Positions 59,161 through 64,000 of a stretch of DNA of 64,000 nucleotides are shown here, in pieces. Below the pieces are notes generated by a model. It worked only from the letters and a program-made list of their open reading frames with translations. It was not told the DNA's origin and made no database searches. Source of the stretch: Actinomycetota bacterium (GTDB lineage Bacteria > Actinomycetota > Actinomycetes > Streptosporangiales > Streptosporangiaceae). The stretch's first letter is position 1; each line of letters opens with the position of its first letter. A program made the position numbers and the translations under genes. Where the stretch lies: NCBI GenBank assembly GCA_019240215.1, contig JAFAYQ010000027.1:1-64000 (forward strand). The letters are read 5' to 3'.

Positions 59161-59919
59161 ATGCGCAAGATCGTGGTCATCGGTATCGGGGCGGGCGACC
59201 CTCGCCAGGTGACGATGGAGGCGGTCGAGGCGCTCAACCGGTGTGACGTTTTCTTCATTCTGGACAAAGGGCCGGACAAGCGGCAGCTGGCGCAGGTGCG
59301 CCAGGAGATCCTCGACCGCTACGTGCCCGGGGGTTCCTACCGCCTGGTGCACGCCCCCGACCCGGAGCGCGACCGGACCGCGGGCCGGTACGCCGAGGCG
59401 GTGGCCGACTGGCGCCGCCGCCGGGCGGCCGCCTACCAGGACATGGTCACCCGTGAGCTGGCCGACGGCCAGACCGGGGCGTTCCTGGTCTGGGGCGACC
59501 CCGCCCTGTTCGACAGCACGCTGCCGATCCTGGCCGGCCTGGCCGAGGGCGGCCTGTCGTTCGAGCTGGACGTCATCCCCGGCATCAGCAGCGTCTCGGC
59601 GCTGGCCGCCCGGCACCAGATCACCCTCAACCGGATCGGCTCGCCGGTCCAGATCACCACCGGCCGCCGCCTGGACGACGGCTGGCCCCCGGCCACCGAC
59701 GACGTGGTCGTGATGCTGGACTCCCGCACCGCCTTCGAGCAGTTCACCGAGGACGACGTCGACATCTACTGGGGCGCCTACCTCGGCACCCCCGACGAGG
59801 TCCTCATTTCCGGCCCGTTGTCGCAGGTCGCCCCCAGGATCGCCGCCGAACGGGCGGAGCAGCGCGAGCGCAAGGGCTGGGTGATGGACACCTACCTGCT
59901 GCGCCGAAACCGCCGCTGA
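59161..59919 (+). CDS. cobF: Precorrin-6A synthase (deacetylating)
   Basis: MRKIVVIGIGAGDPRQVTMEAVEALNRCDVFFILDKG...FLVWGDPALFDSTLPIL...VIPGISSVSALAARHQITLNRIG. Confidence 0.94.
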   Translation: MRKIVVIGIGAGDPRQVTMEAVEALNRCDVFFILDKGPDKRQLAQVRQEILDRYVPGGSYRLVHAPDPERDRTAGRYAEAVADWRRRRAAAYQDMVTRELADGQTGAFLVWGDPALFDSTLPILAGLAEGGLSFELDVIPGISSVSALAARHQITLNRIGSPVQITTGRRLDDGWPPATDDVVVMLDSRTAFEQFTEDDVDIYWGAYLGTPDEVLISGPLSQVAPRIAAERAEQRERKGWVMDTYLLRRNRR

Positions 59920-60190
59920 TCGAGAAATTTCCGGATAAGAGCAACCCGGCCGGCCCTCGGCTCCGAATAAACCCTGAGGCCTGAGTTGCGGCGCCCTCGG
60001 CGCGATGCTGTTGGTGACCGAAAGGGGGCAGTCGATTACGGAATGTTGATTAAAAAGCGTGACGCGGGCAACGTCGGCTGGTAGCTGAGCGTCACACATA
60101 AAACGCTGATAAAGGGCAAGAAGGGCGGTCGGCCGTTCGGTTAGGGGCGGTGACCTGCGACAACTCCTGGGGGGGAGAGCAATAGAAATT

Positions 60191-63100
60191 ATGCCAACGA
60201 CTGACAAAACCGACCGGCACGAGGTGCCGCTGTCCTACGAGCAGGAGCAGCTGTGGTTTTCCCACCGGCTGCAGCCGGACGCTCCGCTGGACCACGAGTG
60301 CGTGGTGGTGACGTTCCCGGCCGGGGAGATCGACACCGGGGCGCTCCGCCAGAGCCTGGATGCGTTCACCGCCCGGCACGAGCTGTGGCGGACCGTTTTC
60401 CCCCGGGCCGATGACGGGACCGGCGGTCCCGTGCAGGTGGTGCGGCCGTCCGGCCAGTTCACCTGGTCGGAGCTGGACCTGAGCGACCGGTCCAGTCCCG
60501 ACGCCGACGCCGAGGCCCGGCGGCGGGTCGAGGAGGAGGCCCAGCAGCCTTTCGACCTGGTCGCCGGGCCGCTGGTGCGGGCCCTGCTGGTGCGCTTCCG
60601 CGCCGACCGGTACCGGCTGTACCTGACCTTGCACCGCATCGTCTCCGACTGGGGCTCGCTGACCGGGATCTTCCTGCCCGAACTGCAGGCTCTCTACGAC
60701 GCCACCCGCGAGCGGTACCCGGCTGACCTGCCCAAGCTGGAACGGCAGTACGCGGACTACGCCCAGTGGCAGCGGAGCCGCCCCGGGGCCGAACGGGCCG
60801 AGCAGCTGCAGTTCTGGAAGCACTACCTGGCGGGCGCGCCCGCCGCGCTGGAGCTGCCGTCTGACCACCGGCGGCCGGAGCGGCCCGAGCAGCGGGCCGG
60901 GGTCGAGACGTTCACGCTGGACGCCAAGCTGGCGGCCGGGCTGCGTGAGCTGAGCGAGCGCGAGCAGGTGACGCTGACGGCGACCCTGACGGCGGCGCTG
61001 GCCACATTGCTGCACCGCTACACCGGGCAGGAGGACCTGCTCATCGGGACGTTCCCGGAGCGCGGGCCCGGCCCGCTGGCCCGGCCGATGGTGGGCTGCC
61101 ATCCCAACACCGTGGTGCACCGGTCGGACCTGGCCGGGCAGCCGTCCACCAGCGAGCTGCTGCGCCGGACCGAGGCCGTCCGCCAGGCCATCGCCGCGTA
61201 TCAGACGGTGCCGTTCGACGCGGTGGTCAAGGAGCTGCGGCCCGAGCACAGCCCCGGCCGCCCGCCGCTGGTCCAGGTGGCGCTGTCGGTCGTGCCGGCC
61301 ACCGCCGCCGCCGGCACGTCGCTGGCCTCGCGGGCCGCCTGGGCGCTGGCGCGGGTGGGGCAGGACGCCCCCGCGCCCAAGTTCGACCTGCTGGTGGAGG
61401 TGGAGGAGCGGCCGGGGGGCCTGGCTGGCCGGTTCGTCTACCATCGCGGGCTGTTCGCGCCGGAGACGATCCGGCGGATGGCCGGGCACTGGCGGATGGT
61501 GCTCGAGGGCATGGTGGCACGGCCGCAGCAGCCGGTCACCGAGCTGGAGCTGCTCACCGGCCCCGAGCGCACCCAGCTGCTGGAGCAGTGGAGCGCCGGC
61601 GGCCCGGCCCCGGCCGGCCCGGACGTGGCCGAGCTGATCGAAGCGCAAGCCCAGCGCAATCCCGGCGCGGTCGCCGTCGTCTGCGACGACGTGCAGCTGA
61701 GCTACCAGGAACTGCGGCAGCGGGCCCGCCAGCTCGCCCGCTACCTGCGCGCGAACGGCGTCGGGGCCGGGGTGACGGTGGGGGTGTGCCTGGAGCGGTC
61801 GGTCGAGCAGGTGGTCGCGCTGCTGGCCATCTTCCTGGCCGGCGGCGCCTACGTGCCCGTCGACCCGGCCGCCCCGGCCGAGCGGATCCGGTTCGTCACC
61901 GGCGACGCCGACCTGGCGCTGATGCTGACCCAGGCCCGGCTGCGGGAACGGGTGGAAGGGACCGGGGCCAAGGTCGTGGTCCTGGCCGACGCCGAGGTGG
62001 CGGCGACCGCCGGGCCCGGCCAGGACGACCCCGGCCAGGAAGAGCCGGCCGCCAGCCAGGCCGCCTACGTCATCTACACCTCCGGCTCGACCGGGCGGCC
62101 CAAGGGGGTGGTGGTCGAGCGCGGGGCGCTGTCGGCCCACTGCCGCACGATCATCGCCGAATGGGGCCTGACCCCGCCCGACCGGGTCACCAACTTCAGC
62201 CAGTACAGCTTCGACGCCTCGCTCGAGCAGATCCTGCCGCCGCTGGCGGCCGGGGCCCGGCTGGTCATGCGGGGCGAGGAGATCTGGTCGCCCCGGCAGC
62301 TGCTCCACCAGCTGCGCAGCCAGCAGGTGACGGTGCTGATCCTGCCCGCCGCCTACTGGCAGCAGGCGGTCCGTGAATGGGCCCAGACGCCGGGCGGGCT
62401 GGCCGGCACCCGGCTGCGGCTGGTGGTCTCGGGCGGTGAGCAGCTGAGCCGCCAGGTGCTGCAGCAGTGGCCGGGGCTCGGCCGGCCGGAGACCCGGCTG
62501 CTGAACGTCTACGGGCCGACCGAGACCACGATCACCGCGACCATGGCCGACATCAGCCCGGACGACGAGTGGATCACGATCGGGCGGCCGCTGCCCGGCC
62601 GGACCGCCTACATCCTCGACCATCGGCGCCGGCCGGTCCCGGCCGGCGTGGTCGGCGAGCTCTACATCGGCGGGGGGCTGCTGGCCCGCGAGTACCTGAA
62701 CCGGCCCGAGCTGACCAGCGAGCGCTTCGTACCGGATTCGGTCACCGGGCAGCCGGGCGCCCGGCTGTACCGGACCGGCGACCGGGCCCGGCACCTGTCC
62801 GACGGGCGCATCGAGTACGCCGGCCGGGCCGACCAGCAGGTCAAGATCCGCGGTTACCGGATCGAGCTCGGCGAGGTCGAAGCGGTGCTGGCCCAGCACC
62901 CCGGGGTCGCCCAGGCGGTGGTGGTGGCCCGGCCGGACCGCCGCGGCCCCGAGCTGGCCGCGTTCGTGGTCGCCCGCCCCGGAGCCGAGCTCGACCAGGA
63001 GGCGGCCCGCCGGTTCCTGCGCGACCGGCTGCCGGCCTACATGGTGCCGCCGGTGATCGAGCCGCTGGCCGAGATGCCGTTCCTGGCCTCGGGCAAGCCC

Positions 63101-64000
63101 GACCGGCGGCGCCTGCTGGAGATGCCGCTCCAGCACGCCCGGTCGGGCGAGCGCCACGTCCCGCCCCAGCGGCCGCTGCACCGGGAGCTGGCCGCCATCT
63201 GGGAGGAGCTGCTCGACACCCGGCCGATCGGGATCACCGACAACTTCTTCGACCTCGGCGGTCACTCGCTGCTGGCGGCCCAGCTGATCGACCGGATCGA
63301 CCAGCGCTACGGGAAGAAGGTGGCGCTGTCGGAGCTGTTCGGCAAGCCGACGATCGAGCAGCTGGCCGACGAGCTCGAGGACCGGACCGAGCGGGCGGAG
63401 GAGCAGGTGCCGCCGGTGAAGCTGCGGCCGGTTCAGGAGTCCGGCACCCGGACGCCGTTCTTCTTCCTGCACGGAGACTGGACCGGGGGTGCCTTCTACT
63501 GTTACGCGCTGGCCCGCGCCTGCGGCCCCGACCAGCCGTTCTACGTGCTCGAGCCGTACGTGTTCGGCGATCGGGACGAGGTCCGCGACCTGGAAGCGGT
63601 GGCCGCCGCCCACCTGGACGCGATCCGGGCGGTCCAGCCGCACGGCCCTTACCGGCTGGGTGGCTTCTGCAACGGCGGGCTGCTGGCCTATGAGATGGCG
63701 CGCCAGTTCGCGGCCGACGGCGAGCAGGTGGAGTTCCTGGGGCTGGTCAACCCGTCGCCGCCGTTCCAGCAGGACCGGGTCCAGGCCGTGACCGACCGGC
63801 TGAGCGAGCTGTTGCGGATCCCGGCGGCCGCCCAGGTGACCGGGTACCTGCGCACCCGGCAGGCCCTCCGGCACGTCTACCGGCGGTTGCGGCCGGGCGG
63901 CTCCCGGGTCGAAGATTTCGAGAAGCTGCTGGTGGTCGAGCCCCGGCTGGCGGCGATGGTCCCACCCCGGCCGGCTCTGTACCGGGACTACGTCGGGGTG
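60191..64000 (+). CDS. NRPS single module: condensation (degenerate), adenylation, PCP, thioesterase; 3' end beyond window
   Basis: MPTTDKTDRHEVPLSYEQEQLWFSHRLQP (C1); LTLHRIVSDWGSL (degenerate C3); YVIYTSGSTGRPKGVVVE (A3); NVYGPTETTITAT (A5); YRTGDRAR (A7); DNFFDLGGHSLLAAQL (PCP); FFFLHGDWTGG...YRLGGFCNGGLLAYEMARQF (TE). Frame open to base 64000, so absent from the supplied track. Confidence 0.95.
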   Translation, partial: MPTTDKTDRHEVPLSYEQEQLWFSHRLQPDAPLDHECVVVTFPAGEIDTGALRQSLDAFTARHELWRTVFPRADDGTGGPVQVVRPSGQFTWSELDLSDRSSPDADAEARRRVEEEAQQPFDLVAGPLVRALLVRFRADRYRLYLTLHRIVSDWGSLTGIFLPELQALYDATRERYPADLPKLERQYADYAQWQRSRPGAERAEQLQFWKHYLAGAPAALELPSDHRRPERPEQRAGVETFTLDAKLAAGLRELSEREQVTLTATLTAALATLLHRYTGQEDLLIGTFPERGPGPLARPMVGCHPNTVVHRSDLAGQPSTSELLRRTEAVRQAIAAYQTVPFDAVVKELRPEHSPGRPPLVQVALSVVPATAAAGTSLASRAAWALARVGQDAPAPKFDLLVEVEERPGGLAGRFVYHRGLFAPETIRRMAGHWRMVLEGMVARPQQPVTELELLTGPERTQLLEQWSAGGPAPAGPDVAELIEAQAQRNPGAVAVVCDDVQLSYQELRQRARQLARYLRANGVGAGVTVGVCLERSVEQVVALLAIFLAGGAYVPVDPAAPAERIRFVTGDADLALMLTQARLRERVEGTGAKVVVLADAEVAATAGPGQDDPGQEEPAASQAAYVIYTSGSTGRPKGVVVERGALSAHCRTIIAEWGLTPPDRVTNFSQYSFDASLEQILPPLAAGARLVMRGEEIWSPRQLLHQLRSQQVTVLILPAAYWQQAVREWAQTPGGLAGTRLRLVVSGGEQLSRQVLQQWPGLGRPETRLLNVYGPTETTITATMADISPDDEWITIGRPLPGRTAYILDHRRRPVPAGVVGELYIGGGLLAREYLNRPELTSERFVPDSVTGQPGARLYRTGDRARHLSDGRIEYAGRADQQVKIRGYRIELGEVEAVLAQHPGVAQAVVVARPDRRGPELAAFVVARPGAELDQEAARRFLRDRLPAYMVPPVIEPLAEMPFLASGKPDRRRLLEMPLQHARSGERHVPPQRPLHRELAAIWEELLDTRPIGITDNFFDLGGHSLLAAQLIDRIDQRYGKKVALSELFGKPTIEQLADELEDRTERAEEQVPPVKLRPVQESGTRTPFFFLHGDWTGGAFYCYALARACGPDQPFYVLEPYVFGDRDEVRDLEAVAAAHLDAIRAVQPHGPYRLGGFCNGGLLAYEMARQFAADGEQVEFLGLVNPSPPFQQDRVQAVTDRLSELLRIPAAAQVTGYLRTRQALRHVYRRLRPGGSRVEDFEKLLVVEPRLAAMVPPRPALYRDYVGV

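Noticed and set aside
61588-63693. Plus-strand ORFs 61588..62376 and 62467..63693
   Set aside because: Out-of-frame readings of the NRPS coding sequence; Arg/Ala/Gly/Pro-rich with no motif.
60092-63874. 1260-aa reverse-strand ORF opposite the NRPS
   Set aside because: Composition is Pro/Arg/Gly/His/Gln-rich with no recognisable domain; the plus strand encodes an intact NRPS with canonical A, PCP and TE motifs. A high-GC shadow ORF.

Overview
High-GC actinobacterial chromosomal window (inferred from codon usage, F420/LLM oxidoreductases and family content). About 50 protein-coding genes are supported. I saw no rRNA, tRNA, CRISPR array, transposase or phage gene. Landmarks: two paralogous NarL-type two-component systems (1-1391 and 34231-36113), uvrA, a class F sortase beside a candidate substrate, a TetR/SDR divergon, gamma-glutamyltransferase, M18, M20 and P1 peptidases, a MalT/LuxR regulator divergent from tandem small paralogues, an APC permease/DeoR/GMC/SIS/ROK operon, a CoA-ligase/thioesterase/amidohydrolase operon, cobK/cobF, and a C-A-PCP-TE NRPS gene that runs off the right edge. 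The supplied ORF track misses the NRPS because its frame has no stop before base 64000. Best second-look items: (1) the NRPS has a degenerate condensation motif (HRIVSDW instead of HHxxxDG) and a Cys-type thioesterase (GFCNG); (2) near-identical GTGGGGTTAACCCCAC palindromes lie about 60-80 bp upstream of both histidine kinase starts; (3) a Frl-like permease/SIS/kinase/oxidoreductase cluster may catabolise glycated amines; (4) a GNAT-enoyl-CoA hydratase single-ORF fusion. All calls come from reading the sequence; no database searches were run.
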